Shown: one piece after another, positions 10,596 through 20,802 of the stretch
Position numbering within the stretch: position 1 is the first letter of the stretch
How the letters are laid out: every line of letters begins with the position of its first letter
Source: Drosophila persimilis
Taxonomy: Eukaryota > Arthropoda > Insecta > Diptera > Drosophilidae
Assembly (NCBI RefSeq): GCF_003286085.1
Contig: NW_020825294.1
Location: 15,956,501-16,020,500, forward strand
Length of the DNA stretch: 64,000 bases
Reading direction: 5' to 3'
The notes under the pieces: generated by a model
What the model was told of the DNA's origin: nothing
Database searches by the model: none
What the model saw: the letters and a program-made list of their open reading frames with translations, nothing else
Made by a program: the position numbers and the translations under genes

Positions 10596-11297
10596 CATTT
10601 ATGGCGCCCAACGTGGGGCCAGGCAACTTGCCTTAGAATCTAAAACCAATTCAGAGCCGATATTAAAATTTGGATTTATAGTGTCTTACTATATAGGCCG
10701 TTTATTTTAATAAGACAAGCAAATCTTGCCTTGGTTCTCCAAGCTCAACCGGTAATACATCAAAATTTCAACGACACATTTTCTTTTGCAAAATATTGCA
10801 CAAAGGTTAAAGATTTCAAAATTTATACTTTGACTCGGTTTTCGGATTTAGCAACTACAATTCGTTTTATTTCGGATTGGTTGACCAAAACAGACCTATA
10901 GTATCGAATTGTGAGTATCAGAGACAGTTATGCAATACCATACAGTGATCAGAATAAACAGGAATTGTTTTAGGATTTAGCGGTTCCAATTCAGTTTATT
11001 TTGGATTGATCGACCAAAGCAAACCTGCTTTTTCACTTTAGGCATCTTGAGTTATTCGGATTTACAATTTTATATTGCCAAATCGCGATAGTTGTCCAAT
11101 GATTCAGTGCACGAGGTCATTAACTTATAAATAGTCCATATTAACGAAAATAGAAAAGCCTACTGAAACCAAATAGATATTTCGTAAGTATTCTGGCATG
11201 TGGGAAAGACAGACATTATTATTACAATTAATACCTTCTTATATAATTTTTTTTATTATTTTTTTTCTTTAATTCCTTAAATATTGTCTGATATACA
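10596..11297 (+). other. Gypsy-1 primer binding site and 5' leader
   Basis: The primer binding site TGGCGCCCAACGTGGGGC starts at 10602, six bases after the LTR. The same string is found in Gypsy-2. The remaining leader of about 680 bp is AT-rich. It contains an imperfect repeat around GGATTTAGC(A/G)...GGATTG(G/A)T(T/C)GACCAAA at about 10845-10895 and 10975-11025. No gene is seen. The tRNA that matches the site was not identified. Confidence 0.7.
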
Positions 11298-12854
11298 ATG
11301 GCTGTAAGGCGAAGTACAGATGATATAACAACTGCTTTGCAGGAAGCAGAACCATTTTGTGGAATTTGCAACGAAGTATTGGGAACTAGTGAGATTATAG
11401 CCAACACCCCGTGTAGACACAAATTCCATAAACTTTGTATTTTGGAACAGATTAGGACAAACCCAAAATGTCCCACCTGTTCATTAGATTGTTCTGCTCT
11501 GGCACTAACATTCTCTAACAACACGTTGTTAGCCGAGCTTAACGCCGAAGGAACACGACCAACTAGTGCTAACGAATCTTTTAGCACAATAGACGGAACG
11601 TCTAATCGACCTAAAAAGGGCCAAAAGTTTATTAGAAGGGGTATGAATACGAGAGCAACTCAACGATCCAGGTTGGATCGCTCACTAACAGAAACTGAAA
11701 CCAACAACATAACCCTTCCAATAACCTCTCAAGTGGAAATCGCTAACTACGTCCAGTCTGCTGTAAGCATTCAACAGGCTCAGTTAATGGAACAACTAAC
11801 TTCATTTTTAAGCAAAACAATTGAATCTTCGATTCAAAGTCAATTAGCGTCACTCCAGCTGACACAACCAGAACATATCTCTCCCGATGTTTCCGGTGAC
11901 AATAACATTAACCAAACAAATAACGTGGGTATCGGTCAAGCACGAGATAGTCACGCAGAAGTTCTTTTAGATTTTTCAAGAGCGAGTGCAAATCGAAGTA
12001 ATTCGAGCTCACACGTAGCACCAGCAAAAGTTTCCAGTATAATGCAGAATTGGCGCATTAAATTCGATGGTTCAAAAACTTGCATGAGGATGGATGAGTT
12101 TATTTATCGAGTACGTTCTCTAACGCAACAAAATCTTTATAACAATTATCAATTGCTTTGTGATCACTTGTATCTTTTATTCGCGGGAAAAGCTAGTGAT
12201 TGGTACTGGAAATTCCATCGAAATTACCCAAACTTTAATTGGGATACGTTTTGTATAGAGTTTAGAAGAAGATTTGAAGATGTTGAGACCGACTATGATA
12301 TCTGGGAAAAGATTAGGAAACGTCGTCAGGGCGAAAACGAATCCTTCGATGACTTTCAATATGCTATCGAAGATCTCGTGGATAGGCTTCAAAATTCGGT
12401 TACAGAAGAAGATGTTGTGAATCTACTTATTAGAAATTCCAAGCCCACTCTTCACCACGAGCTTCTTCACTTAAAGATTGCCAATAGATCGTTATTACGA
12501 CGAGAGGTACGTAAGCACGAGCAGTTTTATAACGATATAAGATCGGTCAAGCAAAGGACTCTTCGCTCATACGTATCGGAATTGTCAGGTCCAGACGATA
12601 GCGAGCAGCTATTCGATGACTTGGTCGAGCATAATGAAGTGTGTCAAATACAACGTCGTACTTCACAGTCAGTTCCAACTTGCTGGAACTGTGACAACAA
12701 AGGTCATAAATTTGACGATTGTGTAGGTCCTCGTAAGATCTTTTGCTACGGGTGTGGAACAAAAGATACTTACAAACCGGTATGTCCCAAATGTAACCCT
12801 CCGGGAAACCGGCAGAAGGATGTGTTAAACAACAACAAGCAGACACATCCTTAG
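11298..12854 (+). CDS. Gypsy-1 Gag with N-terminal RING-H2 finger and C-terminal zinc knuckles
   Basis: A 518-residue structural protein. Residues 21-61 form a textbook RING-H2 finger, C-x2-C-x14-C-x1-H-x2-H-x2-C-x10-C-x2-C (C21, C24, C39, H41, H44, C47, C58, C61). The middle, from about 250 to 420, is the Retrotrans_gag region (WRIKFDGS, MDEFIYRVRSLT, SDWYWKFHRNYP, FRRRFED, ESFDDFQYAI). Near the C-terminus are a CCHC knuckle (CWNCDNKGHKFDDC) and a second cysteine cluster (CYGCG...CPKC). RING-H2 proteins are typically E3 ubiquitin ligases; whether this one is active is not known. The ATG at 11298 is the first in frame and sits just before the RING. The pol frame opens at 12797, inside the gag end. 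Confidence 0.85.
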   Translation: MAVRRSTDDITTALQEAEPFCGICNEVLGTSEIIANTPCRHKFHKLCILEQIRTNPKCPTCSLDCSALALTFSNNTLLAELNAEGTRPTSANESFSTIDGTSNRPKKGQKFIRRGMNTRATQRSRLDRSLTETETNNITLPITSQVEIANYVQSAVSIQQAQLMEQLTSFLSKTIESSIQSQLASLQLTQPEHISPDVSGDNNINQTNNVGIGQARDSHAEVLLDFSRASANRSNSSSHVAPAKVSSIMQNWRIKFDGSKTCMRMDEFIYRVRSLTQQNLYNNYQLLCDHLYLLFAGKASDWYWKFHRNYPNFNWDTFCIEFRRRFEDVETDYDIWEKIRKRRQGENESFDDFQYAIEDLVDRLQNSVTEEDVVNLLIRNSKPTLHHELLHLKIANRSLLRREVRKHEQFYNDIRSVKQRTLRSYVSELSGPDDSEQLFDDLVEHNEVCQIQRRTSQSVPTCWNCDNKGHKFDDCVGPRKIFCYGCGTKDTYKPVCPKCNPPGNRQKDVLNNNKQTHP

Positions 12855-15592
12855 AAAAAAGTTTGCAAGAATCACCTACTAGTTTAACGAACGACCAAAG
12901 TTTAAGGGAGCCTAACATCAGCTCACAAACAGTAGAGGAAACCCTGCCTACGGCATATCATTTTTCATTTACTCCTTTACCTGAAAGGGAAGCAAATTAT
13001 ATTACAACGCGTAAGAAAATTTTTGATAAGATAGATAGTTTTAAATTTGTAAGAAAGCCCAAACGTTCAACTAAACGTTTGAGACAATTTTGGAAGATGG
13101 TTCGCAAGAATAAGAACAAGTTTGTTTCAGCTATATTTCTTAGTTCGGATAACAGGCTGTACACCAGTGTCACCATTGAAGGCAGTGATTACATAGCTTT
13201 GTTGGATTCGGGGGCCACAATCAGTTGTATTGGAGGTTCAGCCGCGAAAGAAATGTTGGCGCATTGCAAGGTTAAGAAGTGTTCAGGAGCAATACGAACG
13301 GCTAACGATACTGAAAGTAAGGTTATAGGCAAGCTGGTAACACAAATTAATTACCGTGGATGCACGGCAGACCTAGAAATGTTTCTTATTCCTGAACTCA
13401 AGCAAGACGTCTATTTGGGGATAGACTTCTGGCAAAAATTTGGACTTTTAGATAAAATCTCACACACTGCAGAGGTATCTGAATTAGATGTTGGAGGTAC
13501 GGATGACGTCGAAGAACCACCGAACCTACATAAATTGACAGCAGACGAGAGAATTCGCTTAGATAAAGTGATAGGTTGTTTTCCATCTTTCGCTACTGAA
13601 GGATTAGGCCGTACCAGTTTAGTCACACACTCTATAGATGTTGGAGCAGCTATTCCCGTAAAGCAACGACATTGGCCGGTATCGCCAGCCATAGAGAAAT
13701 TGATGTTTGCCGAGGTGGACAATATGCTTGCGCTCGATGTTATAGAGGAGTCGACTAGTCCCTGGAGCAGTAATTGCGTTTTGGTAAAGAAAGGCGAAAA
13801 ATATAGACTGTGTCTCGATTCAAGAGAAGTGAACAAGGTTACAAGACGGGATGCATATCCGTTACCACATATTGATGGTATTCTAAGTCGATTACCACCC
13901 GCTCGTTACATCACTGGATTAGACATGAAACACGCATTTTGGCAAATCCCGTTGGATGAACAATCGCGACAGTATACTGCATTTACAGTGCCTAACCGAC
14001 CATTATATCAATATAAAATGATGCCATTTGGTCTTTGCAATGCCGCTCAAACTCTCTGTAGACTAATGGATCGAGTTATTCCAGCTCATCTTCGGACACG
14101 TGTATTCGTATATTTAGATGATCTACTTGTTTTATCAGAGGATTTCGAGTCGCATTTACTGTTGTTACAGGAGATAGCGTTGTGTCTACGCAAAGCAAAT
14201 CTAACCATTAACATAGGGAAATCAAACTTTTGCATAAAAGAAATCACGTATTTGGGTTTTATTATTGGTAATGGTCGGATAAAGACAAATCCAGACAAAA
14301 TCAAGGCCATCTCGAAGTTCCCTGTGCCAGTTACCGTTAAGCAACTGCGTCGATTTTTGGGGTTATCCGGTTGGTACCGACGTTTCGTTGAAAATTATGC
14401 TACCGTTAGTTTTCCCTTAACCGAGTTGCTTAAGAAGAAAAAAGATTTACAGTGGAATGATGATGCTCAACAGTCGTTTGAGACCTTAAAGTCCTGTTTA
14501 ACCGCATCACCCATTTTGATAACTCCTGACTTCTCAAAACCTTTTATTTTGCTCTGTGATGCTAGCACTTACGGAATCGGTTGTGTTTTAGCTCAAGAAC
14601 GCGACGGCGTTGAATTGCCAATTGCTTACATGTCAGAAAAATTATCCAAGGCACAACGTAATTATTCGGTTACCGAACTGGAGTGCTTAGCAGTCATAAA
14701 GGGAATAAAAAAATTCCGCTCTTATATTGAGGGACAGGACTTCGTAGTCATAACCGATCACGCAGCACTTAAATGGTTAATGCAACAAAAGGATTTATCG
14801 GGTAGATTAGCCAGATGGTCTATGAAATTGCGTAGTTTCACATTTAATATCCTACATAGAAAGGGGACACTGAATGTTGTCGCTGACACTCTATCGCGTC
14901 AGGATGAACCGGCTATAGAGGAGCTCACGCAAATAAACCCCATGGTTGATCTAGACTCAGATCAATTCAAATCAGCTGAGTATCTGAGTTTAATAGAAAG
15001 TATTCAACAGAATCAGAGTAAGTTCCCAGACTTGAAAGTGATAGACGGTCAAGTTTTCAAAAGGACAGTATTCGCTTCGGGAGATGAGTCTCAAGAGAAC
15101 GCATCATGGAAACTTTGGGTTCCGTCAGGGTTAATTACGAACGTATTATATCAAGCTCATGACGCCCCTAGCTCCGCACATTGTGGGATGAGTAAAACCA
15201 TAGAGAAGCTTAAAAGATATTTATTCTGGCCTCGCATGGTTAGCCAGACGCGCAAGTACATATCTGAATGCACCGTTTGTCGCACGACCAAGAGTCCGAA
15301 TATGATTCTTAGACCTCCTATGGGTAAACCATTCACTTCGGATAGGCCGTTTCAGAAATTATACATAGATCTCTTAGGACCATACCCACGCACGAAAAAG
15401 GGAAACATAGGATTGCTCATAGTTGTTGATCACAATACTAAGTTCCATTTTCTGTGTCCCTTGAAGAAATTTACAGCCCTAAGATCTGTGAATATCTGGA
15501 AGGGTCTCTCTTTTATACATTTGGGGTGCCAGAAGTCATCTTGTCAGACAATGGATCCCAATTTAAATCTAGCTACTTTCAGGCATTTTTAA
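12797..15592 (+). pseudogene. Gypsy-1 Pol: protease, RT, RNase H and integrase N-terminal half (frame-broken)
   Basis: The frame is -1 to gag, with no ATG near its start, so expression by frameshift is likely. Motifs in order: protease LLDSGATISC (Asp codon at 13205); RT with LDMKHAFWQIP, MMPFGLCNA and YLDD (about 14110); RNase H CDAS (about 14557), TELECLAV and TDHAALKW; integrase zinc domain (AHDAPSSAHCGMSKTI ... CTVCR); and the first catalytic Asp of the core (IDLLGPYP, 15368-15370). After LKKFTA (about 15480) the frame runs into unrelated residues and stops at 15590-15592, while the true core continues in another frame. One base is lost or gained here compared with Gypsy-2. Confidence 0.85.
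12803..12809 (+). promoter_or_regulatory. Candidate -1 ribosomal frameshift site GGGAAAC in Gypsy-1
   Basis: G GGA AAC is set in the gag reading frame (codons CCG GGA AAC) and is a canonical X XXY YYZ slippery heptamer. The pol frame is -1 to gag, is closed by a TAA at 12794-12796 and is open from 12797. The gag stop is at 12852-12854. The heptamer therefore lies inside the 58-bp window where a shift must happen. A downstream stimulating structure was not worked out. Confidence 0.6.
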
Positions 15593-16185
15593 ATAGCTTC
15601 GGTATAACACAAAAATGCACAGCTATTTATTCACCGCAAGCGAATGCCAGCGAGCGACTGAACAGATCCGTGATAGCTGCGATACGAGCTTATATCGGTA
15701 ACGAACATTCCAATTGGGACTGTAACCTGAATGCCATTAGTGGTTCATTGAGATCTACCTTACATAGGAGTACAGGGTATTCTCCATATTTTCTAGCATT
15801 TGGTCAAAACATGATGTTGAATGGGAAGGATTACGCACTCTTGCGTAAACTTGACCTTTTGAACGACGATACTAGAATGGAGAACCCAGATTCCTTGCAG
15901 CTAATCCGGCAACAGGCTAAAGCGAATGTCAATAAGGCACACGAAGAAAATTCGCATAGATACAATTTGCGCTGCCGTGATACACAATTAAAGATTGGAG
16001 ATTTGGTATATGCTAGAAATTTCACACAAAGTAGTGCAATAAAAAAGTTTAGTTCTAAACTAGCCCCTGTGTTCATTCCCGCTCAGGTAATTAAAAAGCG
16101 AAGTCCGTACTATTACGAATTGGTCGATGAGAACAAGAAATATCTCGGCGTGTATCATCTGAAAGACATTCAAATCAGGAAATAA
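15454..16185 (+). pseudogene. Gypsy-1 integrase C-terminal half (out of frame with the rest of Pol)
   Basis: Real homology starts at about 15483 (KICEYLEGSLFYTFGVPEVI). The second catalytic Asp is SDNGSQF at 15547-15549 and the Glu is in NASERLN at 15652-15654, with 34 residues between them. The C-terminal part (LKIGDLVYARNF ... LAPVFIPAQVI ... YHLKDIQI) resembles the basic, GPY/F-like tail of gypsy integrases. There is no start codon of its own at the homology start. The stop at 16183-16185 is 63 bp before the 3' LTR. Confidence 0.8.
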
Positions 16186-16248
16186 TCTCTCCTAATCAAG
16201 TTCTTCAGATAATTATTCGTCGAGCAGGTCTTGTATAATTATCTGTGG
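16186..16248 (+). other. Gypsy-1 region between pol and 3' LTR
   Basis: 63 bp, ending CTGTGG just before the LTR's TGTAGT. There is no long purine run as expected for a polypurine tract. The same CTGTGG|TGTAGT join is found in Gypsy-2 on its own strand. Confidence 0.5.
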
Positions 16249-17166
16249 TGTAGTAGCCAGCACAAAATATAGGGAATTGGTTATCTTCTTTCGTCTCGTG
16301 AGACCCCCTAGTGATATTTCGAACGATCAAGCTTTAGCCGCTCTTAAGGTTGGATCAAAGCCTTAGCCGCTCTTAAGTCCGAACGCCCACGAACACATAC
16401 AAGCGACGGACAGTGGGAAGCATAGACGGCAATCGTACGATTGCACAGTTAAGCTATGCTGTGCATTAGACGATCGTTTTATGCTGCTGCGAATGTTCTG
16501 GATCATACGATTTCACAGTTAGTAAAAAGCTCAAAAGCTCTGCTGCACTGGCTACTCAGTCCATCGTCTATTACTGCTTTGAACAATATAAGAAAGTTGA
16601 TCGATCTGTAAAGACGTGATAATTTCCGAGTGCGAGCAACATACATATTGCACACACATATATATAGTGCTATCCGGAAAATATATATATTTCCACAAAT
16701 ATATGCTGGAAGCATATAGTTACGAGTATCCGTGCCAGGATCTTATAAAATGTGGTAAACCTTAGTAAAGGATTGATCAAGGGACAATGCAAGAACTCGA
16801 ACGCAATGTCATGGTAGGGTGGGTACAGAAGAGAGGGACAATCAACACCTAGGTTCTCTCTAAATAGAAATGGTTCAGTAGGGCTTTTATTTGGCGTGTC
16901 GGCGCTATCAGTATTTCAGTTTCCTTTGTTTTATATAATCACTTATAGTTCCCGTAAAGTGCACTAATTAAATGTAGTGGAGTACGATAGTACAATTAGG
17001 CGAGGAAGAACCCCGACCATCCGGCGAGCTAGACCCGAGCCTAGCAAGAGTGCACACGACCAACCCTATTTGTACGCCGTCCTTAAGTCAGTCATGGTCA
17101 TCTGCTGATACCGAGGGCCTATATATCTGTTTACACAAATATATATTTAAACTCTGGTACACTACA
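16249..17166 (+). repeat. 3' LTR of Gypsy-1 (918 bp)
   Basis: Starts TGTAGTAGCC and ends GGTACACTACA. It aligns base for base with 9678-10595 except at the fourth base from the end. It carries the same ATCGTACGAT palindromes (16431-16442 and 16502-16511). Confidence 0.9.
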
Positions 17167-17170
17167 AGAT
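17167..17170. repeat. Target-site duplication AGAT, right side of Gypsy-1
   Basis: Pairs with 9674-9677. Confidence 0.8.
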
Positions 17171-17419
17171 GCCAAGCTTTTTTGCCACCTATGTGTTTCA
17201 AAAATGAAAAGAGATTTTGGGTTAAACTTTATAATTCGTATTTAATCTTGGTGGCTTAGCGGAAGCCGATTACTTGCTATTGCCAGATAAAATTTATGCG
17301 AGATCGATATGCAACCAATGCGCAGAGGGGTTAGCATAGAACTAAACTATAGACGACGGCGTTAGATCAAAGTGATTGCCGAAGTGGCGGCAGCAGATCA
17401 AAGTAGTTGCCGAAGTGGC
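17171..17419 (-). repeat. BEL-A2 LTR, continued after Gypsy-1 (truncated)
   Basis: Reverse complement of A1 positions from about 900 back to about 652. With 9668-9677 it makes up about 259 of the 395 LTR bases. The outer 136 bp are missing, and the LTR is joined directly to family B integrase sequence at 17420/17421. A junction inside the LTR with no target duplication points to a deletion or recombination breakpoint rather than an insertion end. Confidence 0.8.
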
Positions 17420-17420
17420 T

Positions 17421-17511
17421 TGTGTGTGTGCAAAAAATCTTCTTTCCATTTAATCCAAAATTCTCTTTTCATTTTCTGAATTAATCTCCATCTATCCAGA
17501 TTCCCGATTTA
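17421..17511 (-). pseudogene. BEL family B integrase C-terminal fragment
   Basis: On the minus strand it reads LDRWRLIQKMKREFWIKWKE, which is the BEL integrase C-terminal pattern (compare LDGWQRV in family A). It is separated from the rest of B's integrase by the SGM/ISY element at 17512-18175 and cut on its other side by the A2 LTR fragment. Too short for the usual ORF callers. Confidence 0.6.
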
Positions 17512-18175
17512 TATACCCGATACTCAAAATGAGTCAGCAGTCAAATGTCACAGCTACAAAAATATTTCAAAACTTCGCCCCGCCCACTTTCGCCCCCACA
17601 AACGACAAAAATCTGTGGCATCCACATTTTTAAAGATACGAGAAAACCAAAAACGCAGAATCGTAGAGAATGACCATATCTTTTAGACTGCAGAATATGA
17701 ATTGGATCGTATTATTATTAAAGCCGCATCAAAAAAACAATTTAATTTTTTCTCGCCCTGTCTCTCTCTAACACACACGTAGCATAGGCGGCTTTGCTTA
17801 GAGTAAAACATTAGCGCCTAGATCTCAGAGACTATAAAAGCTAGAGCAACCAAACAGACGAGAATCTGTTGCATCCACAATATTGCAGATTCGAGAAAAC
17901 TAAAAACGCAGAATCATAGATAATGACCATATCTATCAGATTGCTGAATCTGGATCAGATCGGATGATTTTTATAACCAAAAGCAACAAATCAATTTTCA
18001 GTGGCTACGCAGCGCCCGACGTCACGCTCAGACTGATTTTCTGTCTCTCTCGCACGCACTCTTTGTCGTGTCGTTTTATATTAGCGGCGTCTGCCGGAGG
18101 AGAGCCATACTGACTTAGTATCGGGTATAACTGTAGAGTTGCGGTGTCCGCAGCAGCTCACAACGTTCCCCCTCG
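17512..18175 (+). mobile_element. SGM/ISY-type non-autonomous Helitron/Helentron-like element (internally deleted)
   Basis: It begins TATACCCGATACTCAAAATG and ends with AGTATCGGGTATA (an inverted match to its start), a bulged hairpin (GAGTTGCGG/CCGCAGCAGCTC, about 18136-18159) and CCTCG. Compared with the copies at 38993-41229 it lacks the microsatellite part after the first 20 bases. It is noncoding. Sub-terminal inverted repeats plus a 3' hairpin and insertion into T-rich DNA are typical of DINE-1/Helentron-derived elements. The family name is from memory. Confidence 0.7.
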
Positions 18176-18401
18176 TTTCCTCTGAAATTGTCTCAATCGG
18201 GCCAAATATTGGCCTTCCAATTATAAAATGACCTGGTGTTAATACATCCAGATCGTCAATATCATTTGTAGCTGTATACAAAGGGCGTGAATTTAGTACC
18301 GCTTCAATTTGACATAATAGAGTTGCCATTTCCTTATAGGTTAAATTATTGTCCCCAATTACCCTTTTTAAGTGATATTTCACTGATTTTACCCCAGCTT
18401 C
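18176..18401 (-). pseudogene. BEL family B integrase, central fragment
   Basis: The minus strand reads VKYHLKRVIGDNNLTYKEMA, then QIEAVLNSRPLYT, DDLDVLTPGHFIIGRPIFGP: the BEL integrase region just after the catalytic Glu. A stop (TAG at about 18402) separates it from the catalytic stretch, and the SGM/ISY element cuts it off at its other end. Homologous to LDVLTPAHLLLGGPH of family A. Fragment. Confidence 0.75.
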
Positions 18402-19262
18402 CTAAATACCTCCGAAGTGAGGTCCTGCCGGGGGAATAAAATGCCACTCGATCTGTTTTCTTTCTAATATTGGCGTGTCGGCACCTGTCATCAGGTCGTC
18501 CATATAAAAATCATTCTTTATGATTTCCCTAATTGCTTGATTTTTGCAATTATCTGCTATTGCAACAAGCACCCTGGTTGCTAAGTAGGGTGCTGAAGCT
18601 GTACCGTACGTAACGGTTGTAAGTTTATAATCTTTTAAACCAGCATCGAAAACCACCCTCAGCTTTGTCGTTAGACTGGAATCTCGTATGACTCCTTGAT
18701 GGGGTAAATAATATTTCCAATCTTCTTTGGACTCTACCATATGTCCTAAGTTTTTATATTCATGCATGAACTTTACATAATTTTCTTTTAATGTTTTATT
18801 ATTGCTGAGCTTTCTTTCTAAACTATAAAATCGCGCTATAGCTTGGGGTTTTGAATCTCCTAGATCCTTTTCTTTTTTAAATGGTATTTTAACTACATAC
18901 CTACCATTCTCATCTATTCTTGTTGTTTCCAAGAAATGCTCCTCGCACACATCTTCTTCTACGTCATTCTTTTCACTTTCCAATTCCCAGAACCGCTGTA
19001 AGTCCCCAACTTCAATTGTTGTCGCCACAATAAATTTATCACCTTTTGATTTGGTGCAACCGGATATAATCCATCCGAATTCTGTATTTTGTCCAAGCAG
19101 TCCGTCTATTTTTACTACTCCGTCTTTTAAAATATGGGTATACAAATCTATCCCAAATATTACATCTACCCTACTTGGTTTGTTAAAGTAAGGGTCTGCC
19201 AACACATAATCTTGCCACTTAGTTTTATCAATATTGAAAGACTTTAATGGTAAAGCTTTCAT
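18402..19262 (-). pseudogene. BEL family B Pol with large internal deletions (protease end, RT, integrase piece)
   Basis: A 286-codon frame. It starts in the protease C-terminus (MKALPLKSFNIDKTKW, VDVIFGIDLY, FGWIISGCTKS) and enters RT (TTKLRVVFDA). It then jumps straight to DYKLTTVTYGTASAPYLATR, so the palm with the first catalytic Asp is gone. After NDFYMDDLMTGADTPI (YMDD box kept) it jumps again to WHFIPPAGPHFGG of integrase, so the RT thumb, RNase H and most of integrase are missing. The frame stays open across both joins. Dead element; possibly a deleted non-autonomous form. Confidence 0.75.
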
Positions 19263-20407
19263 CAGTTTCGGAAGAATAATTGCTTCAATATTTAGAGGAC
19301 CTTTATTATAATCTTATATCGGACTATCGGACTCATTCCCTTAAACTTATACCAGTGAATTATGGTATGTCCTACTTTTTTCAACGGTTTCCACTCTTTA
19401 TCCTGCGACGTGTAAAGAAGTGTACCGATGCTCTAAAAATTCCATTATATCTGGCAATGCTTGGATCTCTTTTGTCCTTTTTATAAGACTTTCATATAAT
19501 TGTAAGGTATCTTTGTTGAATTTTTTCAACACAATGTGCTCGAAAATCACATCAACTTCTTCTGTTAAATGTGACTTTAATTTAATTAAATGTATTGACT
19601 CATTTATAGAATCAGAAAACCATTTAATATGTTTCGCTGAATCGTGATCTAGCATTGGTAAGTCTAGTAAACAATTCAGCTGATCCGAAAAAATTGTTCG
19701 CTTATTTTCATACCGCTTGGTCAGCAATTCCCAAGCGGCATTATAATTCTCCAGCGGCCCAGTTAAAAGGTGAGCTACCATACTCCGTGACTCACCCTTT
19801 ATCGCGATTTTCAAATAATTGAATTTTAGAGATGTACTCAGACTATCTCTGTTATGAATTAATTCACAAAATATTTGTGAAAAGCCGTCCCACTCTTTTT
19901 CTTCGCCCGAGAATGTGGGTACTTCCACTTTCGGAAGATCAGGCAAATCGATATCTTCTTTTTTACCGTTGCCCCTTTAGTATCCATGCTGTTTTCTTCA
20001 GCTATGGTTTGCATCCTAACTTCTAGGTTGCTCAACATGTTTTGAATATCAAATTCCAAATCTCCGATCTGGTTGTCGAAGCTGTCGTTTGTTTCATAGC
20101 TATGATAATACTCCTCAATTTTTGAGCTCAGTCTTTTACTGAGGAACTCAATTTTTCCTTTTCTCATTCTACACTCTCCCAGTGTAGCCTGATCAAACCT
20201 CTGCATGGTTTGCTCTAAACACGACTTCAGATTTTCCACTATTCTGTCGATTTCCTCCAATACTTTTTCTATGCTATTGTTAATTTTGGGCTCTATGTCT
20301 TCCTTCAAAGTTCCAGTCTCCACTGATTGTAACTTTGTTTTTTCTACCTTCCCTTTCGTTAATGTTTGGTTATTTTTTGACTCTACATACTTTTTATCTA
20401 TGTCCTC
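19263..20407 (-). pseudogene. BEL family B Gag (frame-broken) with deleted gag-pol junction
   Basis: The N-terminal part, read from 20407, is lysine/glutamate-rich. The core from 19946 down to 19398 reads DLPKVEVPTFSGEEKEWDGF ... NYNAAWELLTKRYENKRTIF ... IQALPDIMEFLEHRY, the BEL Gag core. The two parts are in different frames; the shift is near 19950-19965, in or beside a short poly-T run on the plus strand. After HRYTSLHVAG comes a stop. The stretch 19263-19397 holds no zinc knuckle or protease active site, only a hint of the protease end (NIEAIILPKL), so that section was deleted. The start codon is lost where BEL-A3 was inserted. Confidence 0.75.
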
Positions 20408-20802
20408 TGTTCGGGCCAGCCGCTGAAGAATAACCGTAACTTTAACATTATTATTGTATGAGCAGAGAGAGCCGCCTATGTTGTAAAACGTTGACGTTCT
20501 GCAGAGCTGCTGCGCTCTCCCGCTAAAGGGGCTCTCTGCCGCCGCCACTTCGGCAACTACTTTGATCTGCTGCCGCCACTTCGGCAATCACTTTGATCTA
20601 ACGCCGTCGTCTATAGTTTAGTTCTATGCTAACCCCTCTGCGCATTGGTTGCATATCGATCTCGCATAAATTTTATCTGGCAATAGCAAGTAATCGGCTT
20701 CCGCTAAGCCACCAAGATTAAATACGAATTATAAAGTTTAACCCAAAATCTCTTTTCATTTTTGAAACACATAGGTGGCAAAAAAGCTTGGCATCTCAAA
20801 CA
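20408..20802 (+). repeat. 5' LTR of BEL-A3 (395 bp)
   Basis: TGTTCGGG...CTCAAACA, no differences seen from 516-910 and the same left flank (family B gag). Carries the same 28-bp tandem repeat. Confidence 0.85.

Larger units (their letters stand above)
9678..17166 (+). mobile_element. Gypsy-1: Ty3/gypsy LTR retrotransposon, Osvaldo/Ulysses-like (tentative), nested in the BEL-A2 LTR
   Basis: A 7489-bp element with 918-bp LTRs, a primer binding site, a 702-bp leader, gag with an N-terminal RING-H2 finger, pol in the -1 frame (protease, RT, RNase H, integrase) and a 3' LTR. It has a 4-bp AGAT target duplication. The LTRs align without indels at offset 6571, and I found one difference (CACAACA against CACTACA at the ends), so insertion is very recent. 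A one-base lesion near 15480 breaks integrase. There is no env-like frame: only about 60 bp separate pol from the 3' LTR. The Osvaldo/Ulysses label rests on the pol style (SPQANASERLN in integrase) and is an inference. Confidence 0.85.

Noticed and set aside
20410-20587. N-terminal extension of the family B gag frame beyond 20407
   Set aside because: The first 60 or so residues of that frame are antisense LTR of BEL-A3, not Gag.
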